Assembly: GCA_034406715.1 (NCBI GenBank) | Contig: CP137876.1 | Location: 412,001-476,000, forward strand | Reading direction: 5' to 3' | Origin: Rhodotorula mucilaginosa | Lineage: Eukaryota > Basidiomycota > Microbotryomycetes > Sporidiobolales > Sporidiobolaceae | Length of the DNA: 64,000 bases | In this document: positions 20,642-38,306 of the stretch, piece after piece | How the letters are laid out: each line of letters opens with the position of its first letter | Position numbering within the stretch: the stretch's first letter is position 1 | Position numbers and translations under genes: made by a program | Notes under the pieces: model-generated | The model's input: only the letters and a program-made list of their open reading frames with translations | Told to the model about the DNA's origin: nothing | The model's database searches: none

Positions 20642-22787
20642 ATGCCACCAAAGGCTTTGACGGCGTCGAAAGGCAGTGCTGCTGAGCCGTCGAGCGAGAT
20701 CGACGAGCTTGCAGACGATCCAGCGCTACAGCCTCGGCCGCCGTCAGACCCAGCGCGTCTCGCCAAGGTCCCGCGGAGGAAAAAGTCGGTCAAGTCGGCT
20801 GGAGCAGCGGCGGACGGCACAGAGAACGACAAGAAGCCTCCACGAGGCGAGTCTCACAAACAGCAGAGGCGCGCCAAGTCTGCCAGTCGCGACGCCGAGG
20901 GCGGTGATTCGGAGGCCGCCGCAACTGCTGCAGCTGGCGCTGCTCGCCTCGCTCGTTTCCGTTACGCAGGACCTTCGGCCGGCTCGCACCAGCGGATCGA
21001 TCCTACCACCCTCGAAGACTCCATGGCGAGCAGTAGCGATCCAGTCGATACGAGTCCGGCCCGCAACCCGACGAACCGTCCGCCGAAAAGGCCGCTCGCG
21101 CAGGAGCAAACTCTTGTCTCGCCGCCGCCGCCGCCGCCTCAGAAGAAGAAGAAACGCACCCTTTCCGCGACCAACGGCACGAGCGGACCGCTCACGCCGA
21201 GTCGCCCTACCAAGACGGTCGAGGAGCCCGTGTTTGTCATGCCCGAGTTTGACGAGGACGGCAACCTGATCGAGGACGAAAACGAAAACTCGCTCGCGCC
21301 GGCCAGCAGCAGCAGCCGAACCCCCGTACGACCTTTCGATGCTCCCGTCAAATCCGCTCCCGCTCCTCGGTCGCCTACGGAAGCTTCCTCTGCCGAAGCC
21401 TTTGCTGTCGCTGTCGGCAGCTCGCCCGCGCCCAACCGGCTGCCCTCTTCGATCGAGCTTCCGAACAGTCTGGCGCAACGGATCTATGGAGGCTCTCAAA
21501 CTCCAGACCGGAAGCAGGTATTACCCGGAGCGGTGTCTGCTCGTGACGCGCAACATGACCTTGCGATGGTGTCGGATGCGGGAAACGCTCAACAGGAATG
21601 CTCGTCGCCTCCCGCCGCCAAGCCCAAAGCCCCGGCTCCTCCTACTCCTCACCCGCTTCCAGCCACTCCTCGCAAGAGCTCGACTGCGCAACCGTCTCCT
21701 TTTCGTCCGGCAAAGAACCAGCCGAAGGTGCTCTCTTCCGCAGACTTGCTTGCCGTGGCCGAGGTGCTTGCAGGTCTCGACAGCCAAGCTCTCGACGACC
21801 TCGACGGCCTTGATGATGACTTTGAGCTCACTCGCAAAGGCAACGCGCAGCCGTCAGCAGTCGAGAAAGCCACTTCCGCCCCGGAGACAGCCAAGTGAGT
21901 CGCGCAATTGGTCAGCTCGGATGACTGTCCTGACCTTGTACGCTCACCTCGATCACAACTCGAAAAGCAATGCCGTTTGCGCGATGATAGTACCTACAGA
22001 GCCTGCCACTATGTTGACTTCACAAGCGTTGGTCACGAAGCCGCCGATTGCCCCTTCGAATCTCGGCAAGGCTCCCGCTACGTCGCGGGTTGAGACGCGG
22101 GTTGAAGCAGCAGCGAAGCAAACAGACTCGGCTCCTATCGAGACTGCAGCGCTTCCAGGGACTTCGAGCTCGACTTTCCGACTCGATCCAAAGCCTCTCC
22201 GCCTCCCGCCCTCTCCCCCGCAAAAACGGCCAGCTTCCTACCGCCTCGTCTCGAACAACCTCGAAGGCGCGCTCGCGCACCTGAGAACTGTCGTCGCCGA
22301 AGCGACCGAGCAAGCCGACAGCGGCAAGCGACACGAAGTCGAATACCTCCGCGGCGAGGTGAGCCGGCTCGCGACCGAACTCGAGTCGCGCGATGCTGCG
22401 ATCGGTGAACTGGCGGACGAGGTGCGCGAACTCCGTGCGCGCCTCGAGGGAGCGGAGCGGCGCGAAGATGCTTGGGAAGGTGAGCGAGAAGGGTGGGCGA
22501 GGGAGCGGCAAGAGTGGGAGATGAGGGTCGACGTCCTCAAGGAGATACGACGCGGTTTGCTCGACGACTTGACCGAGCTGCAGGCGGCTCTGTCAAGCGA
22601 CGCAGCCGCTGTTAGCAGCGACCGGTCGACGCCAACGCGCGAGATTGCGCATGCCGGACATGATGATCAGCCAGGGGCTCTCGACGGTGCTACTGCAGGG
22701 GATTGCATCGCGGACGCGCCGGACGTGCTCCACGGAGGCTTGCCAACAATTGAGCAGCCTAGTACGGCCCCGGGTTGCGAGGCTTGA
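20642..22787 (+). CDS. Nuclear-type disordered protein with C-terminal coiled coil, unknown
   Basis: I do not recognise the family. Exon 1 (from MPPKALTASKGSAAEPSSEI) is a ~415-residue disordered region with basic patches suitable for nuclear import (KVPRRKKSVK; PPPPPPQKKKKRTLS), Thr/Ser-Pro sites (SGPLTPSRPTK) and an acidic block (PEFDEDGNLIEDENENS). A short helical motif (SSADLLAVAEVLAGLDSQAL) precedes the first splice. The second part has a strong coiled coil (VEYLRGEVSRLATELESRDA; IGELADEVRELRARLEGAER) and a C-terminal tail ending STAPGCEA. The first donor is GTGAGT at about 21896. The acceptor that keeps the downstream frame is not obvious, so an extra small exon around 21900-22040 is likely. 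A chromatin or cell-division scaffold is possible but unproven. Confidence 0.6.
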
Positions 22788-23348
22788 ATAGGTCGGAGGC
22801 CTAACCTTGAGCTGTCCCCAGCGTCGCCTGTGGCCGTGGCTCTCTTTATCGCTTTTTTTGCGTTTCTGAAATGCTTGAGTGCTCTGTCTCTTCCAGGCTC
22901 GCGATGAGACGCTCCTTCGAACGCGAGACAGTTGGGCCTTGGCGAGCGGGACATGTTCCGGGATCCGATTCGGGTGTGCTTTCGGGAAGAGGACTTTTCG
23001 AATAATCGGCGACCAAAGTGGCTGAGAACGTTGGCCTTCGGCTTGCTCCGTGTCGTGCACAGGGTGTCATGTCGCTGCCTGTGCTAAACTATAGCCCCCG
23101 TCAGGGATGCGAGGGCATTTCCGGAGCCGGCGAGGGGATTTTTAGCCGGGGCAGCGGTGGCGGTCTCGCCCTTGCAGCAGGCGAGACGACGAGTGCCTTG
23201 TCGCCACCCCTGGCTACGACGGGCCGAAGGGTCAGTGCTACGCAAATCGGAGGCGATAGTAGCTGCAGTCAGTCTATCCCCCCATACTACTCCGCTCCCA
23301 TCTAACCGCGGAGCTGCAGAGCAGCGACGGCTGACGCGACTTCTTTTC
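22788..23348. other. Intergenic region upstream of GT90-1
   Basis: 561 bp between two plus-strand genes. An open frame runs in frame into the GT90 gene from 23157 but has no ATG before 23349. No other feature was seen. Confidence 0.35.
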
Positions 23349-26300
23349 ATGTATCAACCGCTCATCGCAGCGCACAACAGCACGCTAGCGGCAACGTCCA
23401 ACGGCTCGCGGCTTGACCGTGTCCCGTCGCCGAGTCTGTCAGCCGGAGCTGCGGCAGTACCGGGGGCTCTGCACACTCTACGCATGACGGCGCCATCGCC
23501 CAGGCAGCACCACCGAAAGGATTCGGGTTACACGCCCTACACCGGTCGAGGGTCCGGGTTCGGCAGCAAGTGGGCCAGTTGGCTCACCATCGACGTCGGG
23601 CGCAGCTGGGCCGTCAAGGACAAGGACAGGGACGCCGGGCCGTCCCCTCTGCCGACGTACGGCAAGCGCGGAGGAGCAGGAGGCCTGCCCGCGTCGCCGA
23701 GGCCGTTCTACTCGTCCGAGAAGCAGCGCGACCAGAAACGCGGCTATCTGCTCATGGCCCGCGATGTCACCCTCCGCCCGATCTATGTGCTCTCGCGCAG
23801 GAGTCCGGTCTACGTCCTCTGCGCCCTCGTCGTTGTCGTCCTGTTCGTCCTCAACTACTCGACCTCGCCGTCGACCCAGACGGTCAAACTGCGCGTCCAG
23901 GGCGCGGTCCGACCCTACATCCCTCAACGAGCCGCCGATGCGATGCAGAGGTACGGTAAAGGCGGCGCACGCAGGAAGAAGAAGCTGCCGAAACCAGGCG
24001 AAGCGGCGGCGGCGGCGGCAGCAGCGCTTCGGGAAGCTCGCAAACCCGACATCAACGAGATCCCGGAGGATATCCGGAAAGAGCGAGAGCAAGCGGTCAA
24101 AGAGGCAGCCAAGCAAGCTGCCGCTCAGCCGCGCAAGAAGCGGCCTTCGGACGCAGAACTCGCACCGTTGCCGCCGATCGGGACCGACAGCCGGATACCG
24201 CTCGAGGAGGGCAAGCCGCATCCGATCCCGGCGCTCATGGCCAAGGCTAGGAAGGATTGGGAACAGCTCAAGGGACGGCAGAGCAAGAATTTTGCAGAGG
24301 CGGTCGCCGAGTACAAGCGGAGGTATGGCCGGAATCCGCCAAAGGGCTTTGATCGCTGGTGAGCCCGCTTCCACCCCTGACTGCGCGTAAGATCAGCAGC
24401 TGAGCTATTCTCCGGCTGCATAGGTATGCTTTCGCCAAGTCGCACGACGTCCTCTTGATCGACGAGTTCGATCTGATCGACAAGGACCTGCTCATGTACC
24501 GAGCGTTCAAGCCCGAGGTCTTCCGAAAGAGGGTTACGTACCTCCCCGAGGCGATGGACACGACCTGGACGATTCGTGTGCAGAGGGGTCGAATCTACCG
24601 CGAGGGACCTCTCGGCCATCACGATCGCGCAAAGGGCGTCGAGAAGCTCATGGCTCGCTTCGCGCACTTTTTGCCCGACATGAAGATCGTCTACAACGGT
24701 CACGACAACGCTCGTATCGCCGTCGCAGCTGAAGAACGCAGTCGACTCGAGGGATTGGCGAAGCGAGGAGAATGTGCGTACTCCTATTTCTGATCTTGCC
24801 GATGTCACCAGCTTACTGACCTGGAACTTTGCCACCGGCAGACGACGACGACGAGGAGCCGCCGTTCGATCCCAAAGAGCGCGGTCCTTTCCCTCATTGG
24901 GGATACCCGATCTTCTGTCCGCCCGACAGCCCTGCTCGACAACTCGGTTTCGAAGGGTACGGGTACCACGCCGACTTGAAAGCGACCGGATTCGAGATGC
25001 CGCCGCATCCGGAAGGCGCGATCGGTTCCTTGATCGGTGACTTCAAGGGCTACATGGATGTCTGCTATGCACCACACTACCGCCACACGCACTGCACGAC
25101 GTCCTGGGTCTTCTCGCACCACCCGACTCCCGTCTTGCCGTTCTTCTCGCCCGGCGTGCAGTCGACGTTTGGCGACATCCACGCCCTCATCGTCGAACAG
25201 CTGGAGCTCGAGGCCAAGCACGACCCGACTTGGGAGGAGCGTCCGTTCACTTCGCTGCAGTGGCGAGGTCAGACTTCGGGCCCCCTGTGGGAGAAGCTCA
25301 CGCCGTGGCGGACGTCGCAGCGCGCGCGGTTGCACCTCCTCTCGCATCAAGAGGACGGGAACCGCCAAGTGACTCTTGTCGACGATGACGAGATCATGCA
25401 CTCGACCGAGATGTCGAACTACCGATTGAACCCGCTTTTCCTCGACACGGGCATGGTCGGTCCGGCGGTGCAGTGCGTGAAAGAGGACGGCACCTGCGAC
25501 GAGATGTACGAAGTGTTCCAAGGCTACGACAAGCGGATCAGCTTTGACCGCGCGAGCTTGTACAAATACGTTCTCGGTGCGCGCGCAACATCCTGTTTTT
25601 TATTTCGTTGGGAAGCGAACCGTACTGACTCAACTCTTGCGCTGGCAGATGTCGACGGCAACAGCTGGTCTGGCCGATTCCGACGCCTCATGTTGTGCGT
25701 ATCAACTGTCTCGCTCAAGTGCTGACAAAGGCCAGTTGCTGACGAGCCGAACTACCGCAGGTCCAACGCTGCGGTCGTCAAGACGACCTTGTTCCCCGAG
25801 TTCTGGACGGTGCGTCTTTCTCTCCTACGCAGAAGCCCGTTGCCCCATATACTGACGGGCAATCTTGTCTCTGCAGGACTGGGCCATTCGTGAGCAACTC
25901 CCGTCCGCGCCACCAGTCGATTCTCGTACTGACGGTCCCGCTCGCATCCCCAGCCTGGCTCCACTTTATTCCCATGCAGGTGAGGCAGCCTTGTATGCGA
26001 GCTCACGACTGTTCCCTTGCACGTCCGCTGACCGCCGTCGTTACCCCCCGCGTGCAGGTCGACTATTCCGACATGTGGGATATCATGGCATTTTTCCGCG
26101 GCGGTCTCAACGGCGAGCGAGCGCACGACGATCTCGGCAAGGAGATCGCGATCGCCGGCAAGGAATGGGTCAAGCAATGCTATCGCTGGGCTGACCTCGA
26201 GGCTTACCAATTCCGGTACGGGCTCTGATCACCACCCCCCTGGCATCCCCCGTTTTCAGAATAACGGCGACTCTGGCGGCCCCCTCTCCTCCCATAAGCT

Positions 26301-26538
26301 TTGCGCTGACGGACACCCCCCTTGTCATGTCCCTGCGCAGGTTACTGCTCGAGTACGGCCGACTCTACACCGATGAGACCCATCCTGGTAGCAACGACTT
26401 TGATGGGGATACGTAAGTTTGCGCGCCCGCCCATCCCATTTCGCTCTCCTTCACTGACCTCGCATCTCGCCGGTTCTCCTACTCTGCAGGTCGGAAGAGC
26501 CCAAGTGGAACGGCCCGATCCGAGCGGACTCGAATTAG
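23349..26538 (+). CDS. Glycosyltransferase family 90 (CAP10-like), copy 1
   Basis: A type II Golgi glycosyltransferase of the CAP10/DUF821 family, whose studied members in Cryptococcus include capsule and glycolipid xylosyltransferases. A long cytosolic N-terminus precedes one membrane anchor (VYVLCALVVVVLFVLNYSTS), then a basic, Ala-rich stem. The catalytic region starts around EYKRRYGRNPPKGFDRWYAF and includes GPFPHWGYPIFCPPDSPARQ, TSLQWRGQTSGPLWEKLTPW, SQRARLHLLSHQE, DVDGNSWSGRFRRLML and VDYSDMWDIMAFFRGGLNGE. About seven introns, all short. The last exon (stop TAG 26536-26538) gives SEEPKWNGPIRADSN. It is paralogous to the second GT90 gene at 34.8-37.4 kb and lies directly upstream of UGM on the same strand. 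The start could also be MTAPSPRQHH at 23484. Confidence 0.88.
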
Positions 26539-27015
26539 CTAGACGGCGCCAGCTTTGCTTCAGAAGACCTCCCAACGACTCTTTAGAGACCGACTATCCT
26601 TATGACTCTGCATGGCCACCCTTATCTCCCTCGCATGCGTCTCGTTTCCCCTATCGCATCTGCAGACCCTCCTCCCTAACGTTAAACGCTCTGTCCCTAC
26701 TAGTCACACTATATGTTCCTCCCCCCCTGGTGACTTGCATTATTTTCCATTGACGACCCCCCTTTTCGTTTCCGTTTCCGGTTCGTGCGCTATTGCTTTC
26801 TGCCCCAAGTCTAGAGTACATGAGCGGGCAGAAAGGCCCATTTAGGCCTGGGCCCCCTTGCAATCGCTCGCGGGGAGGCGCGTCCGGCGTTGCGGCAAGT
26901 TGGCGACGCGTGTTCCCGCAGCTCCGCGCGCCGCTCGACAGCTGCGTCCGATTTCGAGCGTCTGTTCTCTCTCTCCTACACTCCCTCGTAAACGCGTCTA
27001 GTCTAGCTCGCAGAC
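26539..27015. other. Intergenic region GT90-1 to UGM
   Basis: 477 bp hold the 3' flank of GT90-1 and the UGM promoter. The 60 bp before the UGM start are pyrimidine-rich (CTCTCTCTCCTACACTCC). No gene seen. Confidence 0.4.
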
Positions 27016-29850
<2,835 letters not shown>

Positions 29851-30114
29851 CAGCAAGTTCCGGACCTGCAATCAAAAAAGCAGACCCCTCAGAAAGCATG
29901 CGTACGGAGGCGAAACCGGTGCAAGCTCGAGGTTCCTCTTCTCGTCGAACCGGAATGGCTTCCGTCACGATATACACATCGCCAAGAGCAGGGTTATAAC
30001 AAAAAGGATAAGGCAATGTCTACGATAGTATCGACTCATGCTAGAAGTCTATGGGTATAAAGATGAAGGGTAGCTGCAGCCTTCTCAGGCGCGCTTCTCG
30101 AGGGCTTCCGAGAA

Positions 30115-32344
30115 TCAAACCTGGAACACGCGGATGTAGTTGACCTCGAAGTACGCTTCGGAGAATGCTGCCGGGTCCTGCACGGCGGCAGCGCAGTTGG
30201 CGTACTGCGGGTAGCAAGATCCGGAGAGATCACCGCGCTGGAAGACGCCGTCGATGCCGGCCCAATCGCCGCACGTGGTGATGTCGAAAGTGAGCATCTG
30301 CTTCTGGATGAAGGTGCGGGTGTCGCACGTCGCGCCGTCCCACTCTGCGACCGGCGTGCCCCAGGTGTACGGGCGGGGATTTCCGGACTTCACGTCACCC
30401 GGGATTTGCGACCGCTGCCATCGCCAGATCGATACGCTGCAGGTCGCCATCAATCAGCTCGTACTGCATGATGAGCATGTGGGAATCGAGATGTAGCGCA
30501 CCCTGTCTCGGCGATCTGCAGGGCAAAGACGCCACCGCCCGCGGCGTTGAAACCAGCACCGTAGGAGGACGGATCGTAATCGAAGACCGTGCACCCGTTG
30601 TCGCCGCCGGAGTAAGCGTAGCAATTAGGACTCGCCCACTGAACGTTGCCGGTCTGAGAGCCGCTGCGCGTGCAGCCGTTTTCGGTGTCTGCGCGCGAAC
30701 AAGTTGACATCAGCGCCGTGCGGTCTAGTGCAAAAGCGGACGCCTCAAGACGTACGGAGCGTCATCTGATTGAAGAATCGGCTGTTGACGCCTTCGTAGA
30801 CATCAATCTCGCCGTAACTCGGCCATGGCCAGCTGTAGAGAACAAGGTAGATCGGAGTCAGCGCTGCACCAGCAGCAAGACGGTCATAAGAGAAATCAAG
30901 AGCTGCGTACTTGAAAGTCCAGAACGCGGGCCACGTCGAGCAGCCATAGGGGACGTGCTTCATATCGATGATGATGAGGCTGCCGGCATCGTACGTATCC
31001 GTTGACATGATCCGGACGGACTCGCGGTAGACGCCGGGAGCGAGCTTTGACTTCCGGTCGATCGAGAGCACCGCGGAACCAGAGCTGGTGATGTAGGTCA
31101 GGCCGGCCTTGTTGGCATAGTTGCGACCGACGTAATTGACCATCCCGTGCGTCGGATCCGTGTCGTTGTAGAAGAACCAGCGGTCGAAGAAGGAGGAACC
31201 GGCGTAAGATCGAAGCAACCTCGGCGTCGCAGCGGGACGGGTCGGCGCCGCCAGCGATGCAGCTACGTTAAAAAACACACATTAGCGTTTCGTTCCAGCT
31301 AGCGGTCAAATCGTTGAAACTTTGCGCTCGACGCACTGTAAATCGGCACGCAGCCTCCTCCATTGAATCCGAGCTTGTAGCCCGAGTTGCAGCCTGAAAA
31401 AAGACGGTCGTGAGTCTCACATATTCGAACAGCTTCGTGGCGAGTGCCTGCTCACCCCATCCGCAGAATCCCCACGTGCACGTATTGTGCGAGTCGGCCG
31501 GAATGCTGTTGTCGCAGTCCGCGTTCACAACGCATTGGGTACCAGTCGGGTGAGCCGACGTGGTCGTGGTCGTGGTGGTCGTCGTGGTAGTCTTTGTTGT
31601 GGTTGGGGTCGGTGTTGGTGAGGTTTCGGGAGTAGGAACGCCCAGGACAACTCGGTCCAGGTCCGTCGAGAACGCGCCCGAGGCGCGAATCGTGGCTGAC
31701 GAGCCAACGGTTGCGGCAAGTGGACTGCCGACCATGGTACGCAAACTCTGCGGAGTGGTTGTACCCGCTGCAGTCGTTGTGGACGGGGCGGCCTGCGTCG
31801 TTTGCTTTGAAGACACCTGCGACGGCGTCGCTGTCGCCAGGCAGCCTCCGCCGGTCGATAAGTATCCGTCATTGCAAGCTGGAGAAAGACGCACAAGTCA
31901 GAATCAGTAAAGGCCAGAGTCAAACGCCCGTAGCGAGGGGGTTTCTGCTCACCCCAGCCGCACGATCCCGAAATGCATGCCAAGTGCGAGTTCCAGGATG
32001 TCGCGCCGATGGTACAATCCGAGTCGGTCTGGCAGACTTGTTGACATTTTCCGTTGGCGGAGACAAAGCCGTCGTTGCAAGCTGCGCTTCGAAATGCGTC
32101 AGCACGCGTCTCCGGGTCGAGTTTTCGCCGCGAAGAAGGCGGAAGCGCCGAACTCACCGTAAGTGCAGGTTCTCCGTGGCGAGCAGGACGGGACCGAATT
32201 CGGGGGCAGATACACTCCGGAGCCCTGGCAGTCCTGCGTCGTGGTGCAGCGCACAATGTCCCTTTCTTGCAGCTGGGTCGACGCGACGGCGACGGAAGCG
32301 AACCCGACGAGCGCAGCTGCAGCTGAGAGTTCGCACGCGCGCAT
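30115..32344 (-). CDS. Secreted GH16 endo-beta-glucanase with N-terminal cysteine modules
   Basis: A laminarinase-like glycoside hydrolase that cuts beta-1,3(4)-glucan in the wall. A signal peptide (MRACELSAAAALVGFASVAV) is followed by three cysteine-rich modules of the pattern C..D.DC...C..G.CGWG then CN[DS]G, for example QTDSDCTIGATSWNSHLACI and CNDGFVSANGKC; CNDGYLSTGGGC; ADCDNSIPADSHNTCTWGFC and CNSGYKLGFNGGGC. A Ser/Thr linker with a poly-Thr run separates the second and third. The GH16 domain has the catalytic motif in WPSYGEIDVYEGVN (nucleophile Glu of GEID and acid/base Glu of YEG), then NQMTLRT, WASPNCYAYSGGDNGC, ETGVSIWRWQRSQIPGDVKS and TFDITTCGDWAGIDGVF. It ends FEVNYIRVFQV. An upstream in-frame ATG near 32416 lacks a leading hydrophobic start, so 32344 is preferred. 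Lies inside the segment flanked by the inverted repeat. Confidence 0.9.
31555..31605 (-). repeat. ACC/GGT-type poly-threonine tract
   Basis: Coding microsatellite giving a run of about a dozen threonines ([17 protein letters not shown]) in the linker of the GH16 protein; probably an O-mannosylated spacer. Confidence 0.75.
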
Positions 32345-32693
32345 TCTGCGAGCCTGGCGCTGTCGCTTCGGAGTGGGTCGAGGAGGGCCGAGGAGGCTAC
32401 TGTATGGCGTTGACAAGCACGACTGCTCTTTGTCTATGCAGAGGAAGAAGATCTGGGCCGGACTTCCTCTGTTGATTCAGATGTTGGGTGATCGACCTCC
32501 GGCACGCGCGGCCGCTTCCGGACTGTTCGCACGTGGCGCAGCTTCCTCCTGTCTCGAGTTCATCTCTTCCTGCTTCCTCCTGTCCCCGAACCGCCAGCCG
32601 GCCCCAATCAGAATCTTTGTGGAGCAGGATTGCGTGCGCCTGTTGGCGTACTGTACAGGGAAGCATTCACCGTGTGAACCACTAAGACAGAGG
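32345..32693. promoter_or_regulatory. Divergent promoter region GH16 / GTP cyclohydrolase
   Basis: 349 bp between two start codons pointing apart. No supported coding sequence; an open frame across it on the plus strand is continuous with the GTP cyclohydrolase frame but needs no use because a good ATG lies at 32694. Confidence 0.4.
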
Positions 32694-33970
32694 ATGAGCG
32701 ACTCGAAAGATACGCAGACCGGCGCAGCCTCGGTTCGCCTCCACCAGCCGTCGCCGCTCGCCGCCGAGATTGCAGCAGGTCCGAGCGATGAACCGTCCCC
32801 GCTCGTATCGCACCTGTCGTCGTCGGCCGAAGGCATGGCGCAGTCGTCGCAGCACTCGATTCAGGCCGAGCGAGACTATGCCGCTGCACAGAGGAACGAG
32901 GCGCGGGAAGACGCGGACGAGCTGCACCAGTTCCGCATGTTGGCTCTCGAACGGCAGAAGGCGACCGGAGGCTTCGCGGGTGCCGGTGCGCAGGCGGGCC
33001 CGTCACAGGCGACTGGAGGCGCGTTCGAGCCGTTCGTGGGCTCGCGGGTCGGCAGCCCCATCCCCGATAAGAACGGCCTCGGTTGGCCAGGTGCGTCTCT
33101 CTCGGTTTGACTCTTTATCGCCGTACGCGCACTGACTGTGCGGGGGTGGCTATTCTAACAGGCAAAGGCACGCTTGCTCGGCTCAACGCTACTCCCGAGG
33201 AGCGGCAGGCGCGCGAGCAAAAGCTTGCGGACGCGGTCAAGGTTTTGCTCGAGTGCATCGGCGAGGACCCGGAACGAGACGGTCTGATCAAGACTCCTGA
33301 GCGATACGCAAAGGCTCTCTTGTGGATGACCAAAGGATACGAAGAGCGACTTCCCGGTGAGTCTTGGGGGGCGCTGCTGGCGGTTACATCCCTCCAAGCT
33401 GACCGGCCCTGAACCAGACGTGATTGGAAACGCCATCTTTGCCGAGGACCACGAGGAGATGGTCATCGTGCGCGACATCGACATCTTTTCCTTGTGCGAG
33501 CACCACATGGTGCCGTTCGCGGGCAAGGTGAGCCGGGTCGTAAGCCTGCAGGTCGATGGGGTTTTACTAAACCCCAGTGCGGCCATTTTGCAGGTCTCTA
33601 TCGGCTACATCCCGAACAAGTTTGTGCTCGGCCTGTCGAAGCTGGCGCGGATCGCAGAGACCTTCTCGCGGCGTCTACAGGTGCAGGAGCGCTTGACGAA
33701 GCAAATTGCGACTGCGATTGACGAGGCGATCCGACCGATGGGCGTTGCAGTCGTGATTGAGGCGACGTGCGTATTTGCCCTGCGTCACCTAGTATTCCCC
33801 CCGCGCTGACTTGCGATTTGCTTTGTCGGGACAGTCATCAATGCATGACTATGCGTGGCGTGCAAAAGCCCGGCGCGGCGACCATCACGTCGTCCATGTT
33901 GGGCGCTTTCCGCCGGAGCGACAAGACCCGCGCCGAGTTCATGAGCCTGATTCGCTCGTCGCAGCGGTAA
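32694..33970 (+). CDS. FOL2: GTP cyclohydrolase I
   Basis: First enzyme of folate and pterin synthesis: GTP to 7,8-dihydroneopterin triphosphate, a homodecamer with a zinc in each active site. The ~125-residue N-terminal part ([20 protein letters not shown]) is a variable, partly helical extension. The catalytic domain runs over the following exons: [74 protein letters not shown] with the zinc ligands Cys and His, [40 protein letters not shown] and [20 protein letters not shown] with the third ligand Cys. It ends [13 protein letters not shown] and TAA 33968-33970. Nothing links it to glycan synthesis; it is probably carried inside the repeat-flanked segment by chance. Confidence 0.96.
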
Positions 33971-34799
33971 CCTCCTCCGCCTGACTGCTTGGCGCGCGAG
34001 CGGCCTGCGCCGTGAGAACCTTCTGAACAAAGTCCGGCGCATGTCCCGGCAATCACCAAGCCCCCCCTGGGAACTCGCTGGAGAGGGAACCCATTGCCCA
34101 TCGATCCGACTTTTGCTCAGCATCTGCGCGCGCCGGCTGTCGCTCACCCTATACCCCCTTGTGACTGTGCCTTCAACACTGCCGGTCCCCTTGATACCCT
34201 TCTCTCCTCTCAACGAGCGGAATCCCCTCTCCCTCTCTTGTCCTGAATTAAATCAAGTCAGCGAATTTCCAATGTAGTCCGTAACTTATGCCCTTTTGCC
34301 CCTTCCACTTTTCTTGCATGACGCATTTTTCGTTACGAGTCCGATACATCTGTAAGCCCGACGATACCAGTCGTGATCTCGCCGCTTTTCCGCCGCAGCT
34401 GGTCGCGCGACGGGAGTGCGATCGCGTCGCGTCGAGTCTCGAACCTGGCCTGGCTTTTGGCAGCTCTGTGATCGCACGCTCTCCCGGTCTATCGTGCTGT
34501 GTACGCAAGGTGCTTCGGCTCTAGCTTGCACTCGCGCCCACCTCGCAGATCCCGACAAGCTGGCTCTCCTGCCCGTCGCCGTCTCGTCGCGGCCCACTTC
34601 GCCTGCGCCTCAGAGTCCTCGGACCTCGTCGCACCCGTCTCCGTCGACGGTGCACTCGCCGGCTGCGTCGAGCAGCGGTACGCCAGCCTTTATCAGCGCC
34701 GACTCGAGCCCGTTCACGGACGGCGACACGCCTGGGGCCTCCTTCTCGTCTTCGACCACCACCGCCGCGCAGACTCCAGCATCTTCGTCGCGGCGCAGG
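33971..34799. other. Intergenic region and possible 5' exon of GT90-2
   Basis: 829 bp with no independent gene. From about 34500 an open frame continuous with GT90-2 encodes Pro/Ser/Thr-rich sequence (SRPTSPAPQSPRTSSHPSPS; SSGTPAFISADSSPFTDGD) that looks coding, but it has no ATG. A first exon with its start and an intron around 34330-34500 is plausible and would lengthen the cytosolic tail by ~90 residues. Confidence 0.45.
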
Positions 34800-38003
<3,204 letters not shown>

Positions 38004-38306
38004 ACTCACTGGGGAAACTTCTTGACGTGTGCATGTTCTCTACTGTATATGGAATAGACGGTGCGCCGGTACGAAGACCGCCACTTCAGGCTTCCTTCTC
38101 CGAAGCATACCGGCCGTCTTCCTGCTCCTCGGCGCGAAACCGAAAACCCGCCACTGACAAGCGTAGCAGCCCCGTCGCCTCACCTTGCGTTTGGAAGGCT
38201 GGCTCGGACAGAACGCCGGACTCCATATCGGCGGAGAAGCTGATGCATTACGCTGCGCGCCATCCCGAGACTTTGCTGAGTAGGAAAACAAGACCGCTAC
38301 GAGCGT
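38004..38306. other. Intergenic gap between the UGM relic and SET1
   Basis: 303 bp outside the repeat, forming the 3' flank of SET1. No gene or further UGM sequence is visible. Confidence 0.45.

Noticed and set aside
20744-21499. Long antisense open frame opposite the coiled-coil gene at 20.6 kb
   Set aside because: It mirrors the codon bias of the sense gene in GC-rich DNA and has Arg-rich shadow composition without motifs.
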